From the NCBI GenBank assembly GCA_963699225.1, contig OY969423.1, positions 310,001-374,000 on the forward strand: a DNA stretch of 64,000 bases, given 5' to 3'. The translations under genes were made by a program, and so were the position numbers. Position 1 is the first letter of the stretch, and every line of letters starts with the position of its first letter. The notes under the pieces were generated by a model, which did not search any database, was not told the origin of the DNA, and saw only the letters and a program-made list of their open reading frames with translations. This stretch comes from VRUE01 sp963699225. GTDB lineage: Bacteria; Actinomycetota; Thermoleophilia; Solirubrobacterales; 70-9. Positions 17,896 to 26,051 of this stretch are shown in pieces.

Positions 17896-18716
17896 CGAAG
17901 CCCGCGGCAACGGCGAGCGCCAGGATCTCCCTGGCGCTCGCCGTAGCGGCGCTCGCGCTCGCCGGTTGCGGAGGCGGGTCGTCGGGCGACTCGAACTCGG
18001 CCGGCTCGAGTTCGAGCGCTTCGAGCACCCCGAGCACCCCGAGCCCCCAGAGCGATGCGAGCGCTGCCGGCTCGGACACCAGCGGCGGTGCCGACAGCAA
18101 GACTCCCTCGGCAAAGGACGCGACCGGAGGCTCCTCGCCGGCGGGAGGCGGAGGTCAGCAGTCGTCATCCGGTGCCAAGCATGGCTCGTCCGTTCCGCAG
18201 CCCGTCGGTGCACCGGAGCCGGGGATCACCCCAGAGCAGCGCCGGGAGGCGACGGTGGCCAGCATCACCCTGCAGAGCCCGTCGAGCCAGTCGTCTGGCG
18301 GCGGCCCGTCGGCGCTGCCGGCCGAGTTCACCTGCGACGGCAAGAACACCTCGCCCGCCTTGAGCTGGCAGGGGGTGCCGGAGGGAACCGCCGAACTTGT
18401 CCTCTTCGCGATGAACACCCAGCCGGTTGCAGGGAAGCTCTTCTTCGACTGGGCTGTGGCCGGACTGAGCCCCGACCTGGAGGAAATCGAAGCCGGAAAG
18501 CTGCCCAAGGGCGCTGTCGTCGGCCGCAACAGCTTCGGCAAGACCGGCTATGAAATCTGCCCCGAAGGCAGCGGCGAATCCTATGTATTCCTCCTCTTCG
18601 CGCTGCCGAAGAAGCTCTCGCCCAGTCAGGGCTTCGAACCACTCGCCCTGCGCAAATCGGTGAGCGAGGTATCCAGTAACGCCGGCCTCATGGCCCTCAG
18701 TTACACCCGCGGCTGA
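17892..18716 (+). CDS. PEBP (YbhB/YbcL)-family lipoprotein
   Basis: A 274-residue lipoprotein: signal peptide ending in LALAGC, with the lipid-accepting cysteine near residue 25, then a ~120-residue Ser/Gly/Pro-rich linker. The C-terminal ~150 residues form a phosphatidylethanolamine-binding-protein fold: PAEFTCDGKNTSPALSWQGV contains the ligand-pocket D-G-x-N-x-S-P motif, followed by VLFAMN, FFDWAVAGL and NSFGKTGYEICP. Ligand is unknown. The ATG overlaps the stop of the preceding secreted protein (ATGA). Confidence 0.85.
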   Translation: MTKPAATASARISLALAVAALALAGCGGGSSGDSNSAGSSSSASSTPSTPSPQSDASAAGSDTSGGADSKTPSAKDATGGSSPAGGGGQQSSSGAKHGSSVPQPVGAPEPGITPEQRREATVASITLQSPSSQSSGGGPSALPAEFTCDGKNTSPALSWQGVPEGTAELVLFAMNTQPVAGKLFFDWAVAGLSPDLEEIEAGKLPKGAVVGRNSFGKTGYEICPEGSGESYVFLLFALPKKLSPSQGFEPLALRKSVSEVSSNAGLMALSYTRG

Positions 18717-18760
18717 CGCTGCTTGAGTCGTCCAGCCGCCGGAAGCGAGAGAATGGCGCA

Positions 18761-19141
18761 ATGCGTAGGTCAGACCAGCGCCGCGATGCCGTTTTCGCCT
18801 GCTACCAGCGCGACGTCACCGGCCGCCCGCTCGAGGAGCTGGTCGCCGAGTCGCGCCCCTTCACGCGGGAGCTTGCCGCTGGCGTCGAGGCCCATCGCGA
18901 CGAGCTCGACGCCGCAATCGCGGCCCACGCCAAGGGCTGGGAGCTGGAGCGGATCGCGCCGCTGGAGCGCAACGTGATGCGCGTCGCCCTATACGAGATC
19001 GAGCACAGCGCTGATGTGCCGACCGAGGTCGCGATCGACGAGGCGATCGAGATCGCCAAGGAGTACTGCGGCGCCGACGCGCCCGGTTTCGTCAACGGCG
19101 TGCTCGGCGCGATCGCCCGCGAGCGCGAGGGCGTGCGGTGA
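18761..19141 (+). CDS. nusB: Transcription antitermination factor NusB
   Basis: A 126-residue all-helical protein that with NusE (S10) binds boxA of rRNA leader transcripts. Signatures: RRDAVFACYQRDVTG at the N-terminus, and the conserved C-terminal half ERNVMRVALYEIE, VPTEVAIDEAIEIAKEYC and GFVNGVLGAIAR. It begins a run of overlapping genes (nusB, small coiled-coil gene, ispA, dxs) and lies about 1.8 kb downstream of efp, a common bacterial arrangement. Confidence 0.95.
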   Translation: MRRSDQRRDAVFACYQRDVTGRPLEELVAESRPFTRELAAGVEAHRDELDAAIAAHAKGWELERIAPLERNVMRVALYEIEHSADVPTEVAIDEAIEIAKEYCGADAPGFVNGVLGAIAREREGVR

Positions 19142-19314
19142 ACCGGCTGCGCGAGATCTCCGAGCGCTTGACCGCGATCGCCCGCGAGCTCGAGGGCGAA
19201 GAGGCCGATGACGCCCGCGCCGCAGCGCTCGCCCAGGAGGCCGCCGAGCTCTCGGCCGAGGCGGTCGAGGAGGCGAACCGCCGCATCCGCGAGGGCGAGG
19301 CCGCCTCGCAGTGA
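19138..19314 (+). CDS. Small coiled-coil protein, possible XseB-like
   Basis: A 58-residue, Glu/Ala-rich helical protein (NRLREISERLTAIARELEG, then EAVEEANRRIREGEAAS). It starts with a GTG overlapping the nusB stop and overlaps the ispA start by 4 nt, so it is translationally coupled on both sides and very likely real. In many bacteria xseB, the small subunit of exonuclease VII, occupies this spot between nusB and ispA. The leucine/acid pattern is compatible with that, but xseA is not present here, so the identity is uncertain. Confidence 0.65.
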   Translation: MNRLREISERLTAIARELEGEEADDARAAALAQEAAELSAEAVEEANRRIREGEAASQ

Positions 19315-20174
19315 GCTACCCCGAGGAGCTGCGCCAGCTCGTCGACGCCGAGCTGGAGCGGCTGCGCTTTCCGGCGCCCGAGCCGACGGTCGGCCTGCAG
19401 GAGGCGATGCGCTACTCGTTGCTCGCCGGTGGCAAGCGGGTGCGCCCGGTCCTCACCTTGGCCACCGCCCGCACTCTCGGCGCCGAGCCGGAGCGCTTCA
19501 TGCCGGTCGCTTGCGCAATCGAGCTGGTTCACACCTACTCGCTGATCCACGACGACCTGCCGGCGATGGATGACGATGAGCTGCGCCGCGGGCAGCCCAC
19601 CTCGCACGTCAAGTACGGCGAGGACGTGGCGATCCTCGCCGGCGACGGCCTCTTCGCCGAGGCGATGCGCCTGGCCTGCGAGCAGCCGGGCGAGCCGGCC
19701 CGCGTGCTGGCGGCCCTGCGCGAGCTGAGCGCGGCGACGGGGGTGGACGGGATGGTCGGCGGCCAGTACGTCGACGTCGCGGTCACCGAGCGCGACGCCG
19801 AGGGGCTGCGCTCGCTGCACACGCTGAAGACCGGCCGCCTGATCGCCGCCAGCGTCGGCGTCGTGCTGACCCTCGAAGGACTGCCCGAACCTGAGACAAT
19901 CCCCTTTCGCCGATTCGCCAGCGAGCTGGGCGTGCTCTTCCAGATCGTCGACGACATCCTCGACGTGACCGGAAGTGCCGATCGCCTCGGCAAGGAACAT
20001 GGAAGCGACGAGCGACTTGGAAAACTCACCTACGTCAGCCACTTCGGCTTGGAGCGCGCGCGCGAGCTCGCGGCCGAGTCGCACGCCAAGGCGACCGCGG
20101 CACTCGACCAGGCAAGTGGCGAGACCGACGACCTGAGGCGCGTGGCCGACTACATCTTCACGAGGGACGAATGA
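19311..20174 (+). CDS. ispA: Polyprenyl (farnesyl/geranylgeranyl) diphosphate synthase
   Basis: A 287-residue trans-prenyltransferase condensing IPP with allylic diphosphates. LAGGKRVRPVL binds IPP. The first aspartate-rich motif is HDDLPAMDDDELRRG (~85), the second FQIVDDILDVTGS (~205), and KTGRLI lies between. The residues just before the first motif (HTYSLIHDD) are aromatic at the fifth position upstream, which favours a short product such as FPP; this is an estimate. It is coupled to dxs by an ATGA overlap. Confidence 0.92.
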   Translation: MSYPEELRQLVDAELERLRFPAPEPTVGLQEAMRYSLLAGGKRVRPVLTLATARTLGAEPERFMPVACAIELVHTYSLIHDDLPAMDDDELRRGQPTSHVKYGEDVAILAGDGLFAEAMRLACEQPGEPARVLAALRELSAATGVDGMVGGQYVDVAVTERDAEGLRSLHTLKTGRLIAASVGVVLTLEGLPEPETIPFRRFASELGVLFQIVDDILDVTGSADRLGKEHGSDERLGKLTYVSHFGLERARELAAESHAKATAALDQASGETDDLRRVADYIFTRDE

Positions 20175-22201
20175 GCGAGAACGGAAACGGAGCGGCGAGC
20201 GACAGCGACGCCCCCCTGCTCGACGGGATCCACTCTCCGGCCGACCTGCACGAGTTGAATGACGAGCAGCTGCAGCAGGTGGCGCAGGAGATGCGCACCT
20301 ACATCATCGACACGATCGGCGAGATCGGCGGCCACTTCGGCGCCAACCTCGGCACCTGCGAGCTGGCCGTGGCCCTGCACAGCCTGATGGAATCGCCGCG
20401 CGACAAGATCCTCTGGGACGTCGGTCACCAGGCCTACCCGCACAAGATCCTCACCGGCCGTCGCGAGGGTTTGCCGACGATTCGCCAGTACGACGGCCTC
20501 GCCCCGTTCTGCTCGATCTTCGAGTCCGAGCACGACATCATGGGCGCCGGCCATGCCTCGACCTCGATCGGCTACGGAGTTGGGCTGAAGGAGGCGATGC
20601 GCCACGGAATCGGCGAGGACGGCAAGGTCGCCGCCGTGATCGGTGACGGCGCCCTGACCGGCGGCGTCGCCTACGAGGCTCTGCACGCGGCGGGCGGGCT
20701 GCAGACGCCGATGGTGATCGTGCTCAACGACAACGGCATGTCGATCTCACCCAACGTCGGCGCGCTCTCGCGTTACTTCAACCGGGTGCGGCTCAACCCG
20801 CGCCTCTTCCACGCCCGCGAGGGGGTCGAGGACCGGCTGACCAAGCTGCCGCTCGGTCTCGGCAAGCGGATCGAACGGCTGGGCCCGGAGATCAAGTCGG
20901 CGATCAAGGCCTACTGGGCGCCGGGCCTCTTCTTCGAGGAGCTCGACCTCGCCTACATGGGCGTGATCGACGGTCACGACGTGCACGCCCTGCGCGAGGC
21001 CCTGCGCGAGGCCTTCGAGGCCGACCGTCCGGTGATCGTCCACATCCACACGGTCAAGGGCAAGGGGTTCTCGCCGGCGGAGGAGGGCGGCCTCGAGGGG
21101 ATGGAGAAATGGCACGCCGCCAAGCCGAAATCGATCGTCGACGGGGCGCCCGCTCCCAAGCCGGTGGCGGTGCAGGAGTCCGATGCGCCCGCGGCGATCG
21201 CCCCAGAGCGGCTGGAGAAGCCGCCGGCGGCCGGCACGCCGCCGCAATACACGCAGGTCTTCGCCGGCGCGATCGTCGCCGAGGCGCAGCGCGATAAGCG
21301 CGTGGTCGGGATCACCGCGGCGATGGCGGGGGGGACCGGACTGCAGAAGCTCGCCGACGAGCTGCCCGAGCAGTACTACGACGTCGGCATCGCCGAGCAG
21401 AATGCCGTCCTGCTCGCCTCCGGCCTGGCGATCCAGGGCGCCAAGCCGGTCTGCGCGATCTACTCGACCTTCCTCCAGCGCGCCTTCGACCAGATCGTCC
21501 ACGACGTCTGCCTGCAGGAGCTCGACGTCACCTTCGCGATGGATAGGGCCGGCCTTGTCGGAGACGATGGCCCGACCCATCACGGCGCCTTCGACATCTC
21601 CTACTTCCGCCCGATCCCCAACGTCGTGCTGATGGCGCCGCGCGACGAGGCGATGCTGGCGCACATGCTGCGGACCGCGATCGCGCACGACGGGCCGGTG
21701 GCCCTGCGCTACCCGCGCGGCGCGGCGGAGGGCGTGGAGTTGCCCACCGAGCCGGAGGAGCTGCCGATCGGCAGCGGCGAGCTGCTGGCAAGCGGCGAGC
21801 GCGTGGCGCTGCTCGGCTATGGCTTCGGCGTCTCGGTGGCGCTCGATGCAGCCAAGGTCCTCGCCGGCCATGACCTCAACGCGACAGTTGCCGATGCCCG
21901 CTTCGCCAAGCCGCTCGACAGCGAGCTGCTCGAGCGGCTGGCGCTGAGCCACGACCTGGTTGTGACGATCGAGGAGAACGTCCTGCCCGGCGGCTTCGGC
22001 TCGGCGGTGCTCGAGCACCTGGAGGACGCCTTCGCCGAGCGCTCGGGGGAGCGAGCCCGCGTCTTGCGCATCGGCCTCCCCGACCGCTACGTCACCCACG
22101 GCAAGCCGGCCCTGTTGCACGAGGAGGTCGGCCTCACCGGCGATGCCGTGGCCGAGCGAGTCCTCACTGCGCTGCGCTCCGGCGCGCCCGCACTGAGCTG
22201 A
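20171..22201 (+). CDS. dxs: 1-Deoxy-D-xylulose-5-phosphate synthase
   Basis: A 676-residue thiamine-diphosphate enzyme making DXP from pyruvate and glyceraldehyde 3-phosphate, first step of the MEP isoprenoid pathway. Visible: GGHFGANLGTCELAVALH with the substrate histidine, WDVGHQAYPHKILTGRR, ThDP motif VIGDGALTGGVAYEALHAAG...VLNDNGMSISPNVG, FEELDLAYMGVIDGHD, the glutamate in DVGIAEQNAV, DRAGLVGDDGPTHHG and the C-terminal transketolase domain. It carries an insertion-like Pro/Ala linker near residues 320-355. In many genomes tlyA follows; here a 12-kb island intervenes. Confidence 0.97.
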   Translation: MSENGNGAASDSDAPLLDGIHSPADLHELNDEQLQQVAQEMRTYIIDTIGEIGGHFGANLGTCELAVALHSLMESPRDKILWDVGHQAYPHKILTGRREGLPTIRQYDGLAPFCSIFESEHDIMGAGHASTSIGYGVGLKEAMRHGIGEDGKVAAVIGDGALTGGVAYEALHAAGGLQTPMVIVLNDNGMSISPNVGALSRYFNRVRLNPRLFHAREGVEDRLTKLPLGLGKRIERLGPEIKSAIKAYWAPGLFFEELDLAYMGVIDGHDVHALREALREAFEADRPVIVHIHTVKGKGFSPAEEGGLEGMEKWHAAKPKSIVDGAPAPKPVAVQESDAPAAIAPERLEKPPAAGTPPQYTQVFAGAIVAEAQRDKRVVGITAAMAGGTGLQKLADELPEQYYDVGIAEQNAVLLASGLAIQGAKPVCAIYSTFLQRAFDQIVHDVCLQELDVTFAMDRAGLVGDDGPTHHGAFDISYFRPIPNVVLMAPRDEAMLAHMLRTAIAHDGPVALRYPRGAAEGVELPTEPEELPIGSGELLASGERVALLGYGFGVSVALDAAKVLAGHDLNATVADARFAKPLDSELLERLALSHDLVVTIEENVLPGGFGSAVLEHLEDAFAERSGERARVLRIGLPDRYVTHGKPALLHEEVGLTGDAVAERVLTALRSGAPALS

Positions 22202-22244
22202 TCTCGGCCCCACCAGGCGAGGAAATCGCCCCAAAAATTTAGGC
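22202..22244 (+). other. Short intergenic with weak dxs terminator hairpin
   Basis: GGCGA-ggaaa-TCGCC (22,216-22,230) is a 5-bp hairpin followed by an A-rich then T-containing stretch. It could be a weak end for the dxs transcript. Confidence 0.3.
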
Positions 22245-22273
22245 TTGCGTCAAAAGACTCAATCGGTTAGCCT
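22245..22273 (+). promoter_or_regulatory. Promoter TTGCGT-17-TAGCCT
   Basis: A well-spaced -35/-10 pair, the best two-box promoter I see in the window. It predicts +1 at about 22,280, at the first base of a leader related to the attachment site of the 26-34 kb element. Confidence 0.55.
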
Positions 22274-22279
22274 GCCCGA

Positions 22280-22366
22280 GTCTCTTCTGGGGTTACTTGA
22301 GGGAGGAGAGGCATCTCTATGTATGTGGGTCCGCAGGTAGGGAGCCTCGTGGATCTACAACGTTGA
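22280..22366 (+). other. Conserved leader segment, diverged relative of the 34.1-kb attachment site
   Basis: TCTGGGGTTACT, then two different bases, then AGGGAGGAGAG and shortly after ATCTCTAT(G/A)TATGTGG(G/A)TCCG occur here and at 34,077-34,130. The purine-rich AGGGAGGAGAG looks like a strong ribosome binding site. An ATG at 22,319 would give a 15-residue leader peptide, and the next ATG (22,323) a 5-residue one. The corresponding tiny frame at 34 kb is also closed by a stop. From 22,367 to 22,566 I see no gene. Confidence 0.45.
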
Positions 22367-22566
22367 CCGCGCCGGTGCCAAGAGCACCGAGTCGCGGTGC
22401 CCGATTGTTGCCGCGTATCCGCACTCCGCAAGACCACGGGCTACGCATGCTTCTCCTCCGCTGGAGGGTCGTTGACCGGGTCTCTTTCCCAAACTACTCT
22501 GAGGCCGTGCCGGGGGCCATATGGGAATGTGCCAGAAAATATTTGGGTACCACCAAGGGAGAGAGA

Positions 22567-23982
22567 ATGGCAAGCAGGGAGCTCAGTCGCCATCCTGTCA
22601 AGCGGATGTACGGCCCTGTCAGGCTCGACAGGATGGACTCCGTCGCCCAGCGCGAGGCTCTGGCGCTGGCGAGGAAAGCGGCCGAATTCGGTGGCGAGGT
22701 CATTGGATGGCCCCACGGAGCGTCCATCGCTTCCCTTGCTGAAGGGGTAGCCAGGGAACTATTCGAAGGGACCGCTCGCAACGGGTTGGTCCTCAGCCGG
22801 CTCTGTCCAGGCCGAGCCGGCATCAGTCGCCTCGGTGAGAAATTCACTGGCGAGGCCTTGCGCGATTCCGTCGAGATCGGCGTTCGCAGCCTCTTGCCGC
22901 ACTTCGGTTTCAAGGCCGTGCACGAGCACGTTACCTCGGTTCCGGTGCGGCCGAACAAGGACATGCACGGCTATGCGATCGACCAGATCCCCAATCGCTC
23001 CAGGATGGGTCACGTCCTGTTGAGCTCGGTTGGGTCGGACGATCGGATTTTGCATACACAGGCGATCTGGCTCACGACCGGCACCGTCGACGACCACACG
23101 TCGCCGCGTGCCGATTTGGGTCGCGTCGACCGCTGGAGCAAGGAACTTGGCAAACCCCTGGCAGGGACGCTTTGCGAAAACCTCACCGAGATGTTCGAGG
23201 CGCAAAATCGAGCGCGTAACTATGCGCTCGTGGCAGCCTCCGGAAGTGGCGCGGTATTCAAGAAGTTTGGCCTTGACCCCCAAGCGTTCCTCGAGGCCAA
23301 TTTCCCTCTCTGCGTGATCCTAGACCGGCTGGCCTATGGCCCACCTAGCGAAAACGGCGCCAGCTCGGCGGCTGTGGTTTTTCCCGGCGAGGACGATGAG
23401 ATCGTCACTGCCGTCGAAGCTGCCGGTCGCCGTGGCATCGCCAGGTGCAAGATTGACGACGAGGAGGGGGTGAGCCTGGACTCGGTTGAACGGTCGATGC
23501 TGCCGGAGCTGGCCAAGCGCCTCGGTGAGAGGCCGGTGCCGGTGGCGCAGGAGGTCTTGGAGGCGGTGGCGGGATGGCAGGTTGCCTCCGGGCTCGGGAT
23601 CGGGGTCAACATCAGGCTTGTCAGGTACTGGCACTTCAGAAAGACGGGGCATCTGCTGCGCGTCGTGCAGGGCTCGGGTGGTTCGGGGCAGTTTCACGAC
23701 GTCCACCTCTGGCGAATGGTCAGGCCTGGGGGAGAGTTCCTTCGTGAGGCGATTACGCTGGTCGAGCGGGCGCATCAGCCTTGGCCCAGCTCTTGCGTCG
23801 ACCGATACAGAGAGGAATGCGCCCCCGCCCGGATGAATTCGACGATCGCCCGTCAACGGGAAGGGCTGCTGAAGACAACACTGCTGGCCAATGCCGGTGG
23901 CGTTTCTGCGCACCGCCAGATGGAACTGAGGCATGCCGCGGAGGCCATTCAACGAACTCCCGCGCGGCCATCCCAAGCCTAG
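22567..23982 (+). CDS. Unrecognised protein, 471 aa
   Basis: Start chosen at the ATG preceded by AAGGGAGAGAGA; the frame is open further upstream to 22,297, but that part reads through the conserved leader. It is soluble with no signal peptide. Segments include HPVKRMYGPVRLDRMDSVAQ, ARRELFEG-like acidic helices, an ordered middle (AIWLTTGTVDDHTSPRADLG) and a C-terminal basic region. I recognise no family and no catalytic signature. It heads a three- or four-gene + strand group of unknown function between dxs and the integrative element, transcribed from 22,280. Confidence 0.65.
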   Translation: MASRELSRHPVKRMYGPVRLDRMDSVAQREALALARKAAEFGGEVIGWPHGASIASLAEGVARELFEGTARNGLVLSRLCPGRAGISRLGEKFTGEALRDSVEIGVRSLLPHFGFKAVHEHVTSVPVRPNKDMHGYAIDQIPNRSRMGHVLLSSVGSDDRILHTQAIWLTTGTVDDHTSPRADLGRVDRWSKELGKPLAGTLCENLTEMFEAQNRARNYALVAASGSGAVFKKFGLDPQAFLEANFPLCVILDRLAYGPPSENGASSAAVVFPGEDDEIVTAVEAAGRRGIARCKIDDEEGVSLDSVERSMLPELAKRLGERPVPVAQEVLEAVAGWQVASGLGIGVNIRLVRYWHFRKTGHLLRVVQGSGGSGQFHDVHLWRMVRPGGEFLREAITLVERAHQPWPSSCVDRYREECAPARMNSTIARQREGLLKTTLLANAGGVSAHRQMELRHAAEAIQRTPARPSQA

Positions 23983-24093
23983 TCAACGCCTCCCACAGGC
24001 CGGCAAGAAGGTGCGGATTTTGCCCGTAACCTGACGGCGTGTTAGGAATAGCGCGAATTAAGTGGGAAGGTATTCAGTGGGGACGGGGCCGCA

Positions 24094-24714
24094 ATGAATG
24101 AACCTTCCAACACTTGGTGGACTGACAAGATCAACGGCGAGCATTGGGTCCTCTTCAGGGCCGGATTCGGCTTACTCCAGATGGTGGCCCCTCCCGGTGT
24201 CGGCTTTAGGTCCGCGGAGCCGGATGAGGAGCGGGTGATGTGGCGGCACGCGATCTGGATAGGTGACGACGATGATCCTCCGGCCGTGGGCGTTGACGCC
24301 CCCATCAGCGTTGCCTGCATGGAGACGAAGGAAGTCGTGGAGCTTCTTCCCTCCGTGCACCATGGCTTCGTCAGGTCTGCGATGGCCAGGTGCATATCTC
24401 GTGCCGTTACCTTCGGCCTGCCGGAGGCCGGCCGACCCCCCGACGATGGTCGTTCGTTGTGGGCCGGGCGAGCGCTCACCTGGTTGGCCGATCAGCTCGA
24501 GGTTGCGTTTCCATCCGAGACCTGGTTCAAATTTAAAGTCGCGGCGTTCGAGATCCCCGACACGATCGAGGAGCTCTTGCAGCTGATTCCCGCGGACGAG
24601 TGCTGGCTGAGCGAGCCGAAGGCGGACATGACACGGGTGGGGCTGCCGGAAGCGACATCGATCTCGGCCACTGGGTGTAGTAGACCGCGGGCGGTTCTCC
24701 GCGGTGGCTACTAG
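24094..24714 (+). CDS. Unrecognised protein, 206 aa
   Basis: A soluble, tryptophan-rich protein with an N-terminal WWTDKINGEHWVLFRAGFGLL and a central VELLPSVHHGFVRSAMARC helix. The C-terminal region repeats acidic/aliphatic patterns (DTIEELLQLIPADECWLSE). No family recognised. It lies 111 nt after the 471-aa gene on the same strand. The last ~30 residues (ATSISATGCSRPRAVLRGGY) look poorly conserved, so the natural end may have shifted. Confidence 0.5.
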   Translation: MNEPSNTWWTDKINGEHWVLFRAGFGLLQMVAPPGVGFRSAEPDEERVMWRHAIWIGDDDDPPAVGVDAPISVACMETKEVVELLPSVHHGFVRSAMARCISRAVTFGLPEAGRPPDDGRSLWAGRALTWLADQLEVAFPSETWFKFKVAAFEIPDTIEELLQLIPADECWLSEPKADMTRVGLPEATSISATGCSRPRAVLRGGY

Positions 24715-24856
24715 CGGGAGAGGCGCCTGCGTCAGCGCTGTCCTGCCCTAAGCGCTCTCCCCGGCGGGACTTCCGCTCGAATCGTTCCCGTCCGCTAGAG
24801 GGACTCTCTCGGGCGCTCTTGTATCCCTGGGTGCACGTGTTCATTGTGGCCCTTCG

Positions 24857-25171
24857 ATGGAGGGGGATGACCAAAAGGCGCGCTCGCCTGCCCGGCTCGA
24901 CGGATGCTTTAAGCGCATCAGCTCCAGGGTTCGCGAGTTTTCGCTGCTCGCGAGGGCAACCGCCATCGTGGTTGCCTCGATGGTGGTTCTGCTCACCATG
25001 GCCTTTGGCTCCGGGCGGGTTCGCGTTTCGACCGAGGGCGTCGAATTGCAGCCGAAGGATGCCGTGGGTGCGGTCAGCGACCACTCGAGGCACTCGATTG
25101 GCTCGCCCTCCGTGCACGGGTCGTTGTACTTGATCCTGGCACCCCACACCGTGCGGTTCTGTGGTCCCTGA
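24857..25171 (+). CDS. Small single-pass membrane protein
   Basis: A 104-residue protein with a basic N-terminal ~30 residues, one hydrophobic helix (LLARATAIVVASMVVLLTMA, ~31-50) and a short outside domain beginning SGRVRVSTEGVELQPKDAVG. No ribosome binding site is evident upstream of the ATG. The overlap with the downstream GNAT frame (10 nt if that gene starts at 25,161) is acceptable. No family recognised. Confidence 0.45.
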   Translation: MEGDDQKARSPARLDGCFKRISSRVREFSLLARATAIVVASMVVLLTMAFGSGRVRVSTEGVELQPKDAVGAVSDHSRHSIGSPSVHGSLYLILAPHTVRFCGP

Positions 25172-25643
25172 GCTCGCGCTAGCAGCGTCCCCTGCGGTTT
25201 GTCACACTGCCGACTTGAACGGCAAGGAAGTTACGATACGTCGCTGTCGTCACGGGGATGCTCAGGCAGTCCTCGACCTTTGGATGCAGGAGCGAAGCGA
25301 GCACGCTAGTACGACCGATCGTCTGGACGACGTTGAGCGACTGACCGGAGATTCGCCAGCTGCTCTTCTGGTCGCCGAGAGCGATGGCGAGATCGTCGGT
25401 GCCCTGATCGCTGCGTGGGACGGGTGGCGGGGCAACATGTATCGGCTCGCCGTGTCCAAGGCGCATCGGCGCGAGGGCATCGGGATTGCGCTGACCCGGG
25501 CGGGGGAGGAGTACTTGCATGGTTGCGGCGTGCGCCGGGTAACGGCCCTGGTCGCTCTCGAGGACGAGGAGGCCGGGGCCTTCTGGGAGTCAGCGGGCTA
25601 CCCCAAGGATCACGAGATCGGCCGTCGCGTGCGCAACCTGTAG
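25161..25643 (+). CDS. GNAT-family N-acetyltransferase
   Basis: A GNAT fold of ~140 residues. VTIRRCRHGDAQAVLDLW is the usual first strand and helix, LLVAESDGEIVGALIAAW is strands 2-4, and motif A reads MYRLAVSKAHRREGIGIALTR with the acetyl-CoA pyrophosphate loop R-x-x-G-I-G. FWESAGYPKDHEIG is the C-terminal motif B. The family normally starts right before VTIRRC, so a TTG at 25,215 is a plausible start and the first ~18 residues may not be translated. Acceptor substrate is unknown. Confidence 0.8.
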   Translation: MVPELALAASPAVCHTADLNGKEVTIRRCRHGDAQAVLDLWMQERSEHASTTDRLDDVERLTGDSPAALLVAESDGEIVGALIAAWDGWRGNMYRLAVSKAHRREGIGIALTRAGEEYLHGCGVRRVTALVALEDEEAGAFWESAGYPKDHEIGRRVRNL

Positions 25644-25662
25644 CCCGCGGTAGCTGGCGAGT

Positions 25663-25899
25663 TCAGCCGGGCGTGTCGATCCAGCGCACGATCAGCCCGT
25701 CACGCACTTCGTGGAACGCCGGTGGGGCCGGGGGAGGGTCATCGGTAAGAAGCGCGATCACCTTGGCCGGCCCGTGCAGGTGCTCCTCGATCGCGGTCGT
25801 CCAGTGGACATCCGGGTCGAGCAGGCGTTCCAGTCGCGGCCAATCGCGAGACTCGATCGTGGCAAGCACATTGCAGGCCGCTGGTACTTGCTCCGCCAT
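25663..25899 (-). CDS. SnoaL/NTF2-like small protein
   Basis: A 78-residue protein: ATIESRDWPRLERLLDPDVHWTTA matches the first helix and strand of SnoaL-like NTF2-fold proteins, and the end is DGLIVRWIDTPG. It is shorter than the usual 110-130 residues, missing a central strand or two, so it may be a minimal or degenerate member. Convergent with the GNAT gene. It lies just outside the left attachment site of the integrative element. Confidence 0.6.
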   Translation of the reverse strand: MAEQVPAACNVLATIESRDWPRLERLLDPDVHWTTAIEEHLHGPAKVIALLTDDPPPAPPAFHEVRDGLIVRWIDTPG

Positions 25900-25966
25900 G
25901 ATCCGAGGATATTCGCGGCGTAGGAAGCTATTCGGGTCTTCTTAACGCTCTTGGACTCTATTTCGC

Positions 25967-26032
25967 CCCACAACAGAAAACGCCCCGGCGGGGAGCCGAG
26001 GCGAGTTCTGGGGTTACTACAGGGAGGAGAGA
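25967..26032. repeat. Left attachment repeat (attL)
   Basis: 66 bp identical to 34,038-34,103. It includes a 9-bp hairpin (CGCCCCGGC-GGGGA-GCCGAGGCG, 25,981-26,003, one mismatch) preceded by AGAAAA, so it reads as an intrinsic terminator on the minus strand, and it ends in the purine run AGGGAGGAGAGA. Only the right copy continues into TATCTCT, completing the palindrome AGAGATA-TG-TATCTCT; the crossover is therefore likely at this end. Confidence 0.85.
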
Positions 26033-26051
26033 ACTGCGACCGGCCGCGCGC

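Noticed and set aside
22297..22566. N-terminal extension of the 471-aa gene
   Set aside because: It would translate through the conserved leader. The ATG at 22,567 has a good ribosome binding site and normal composition begins there.
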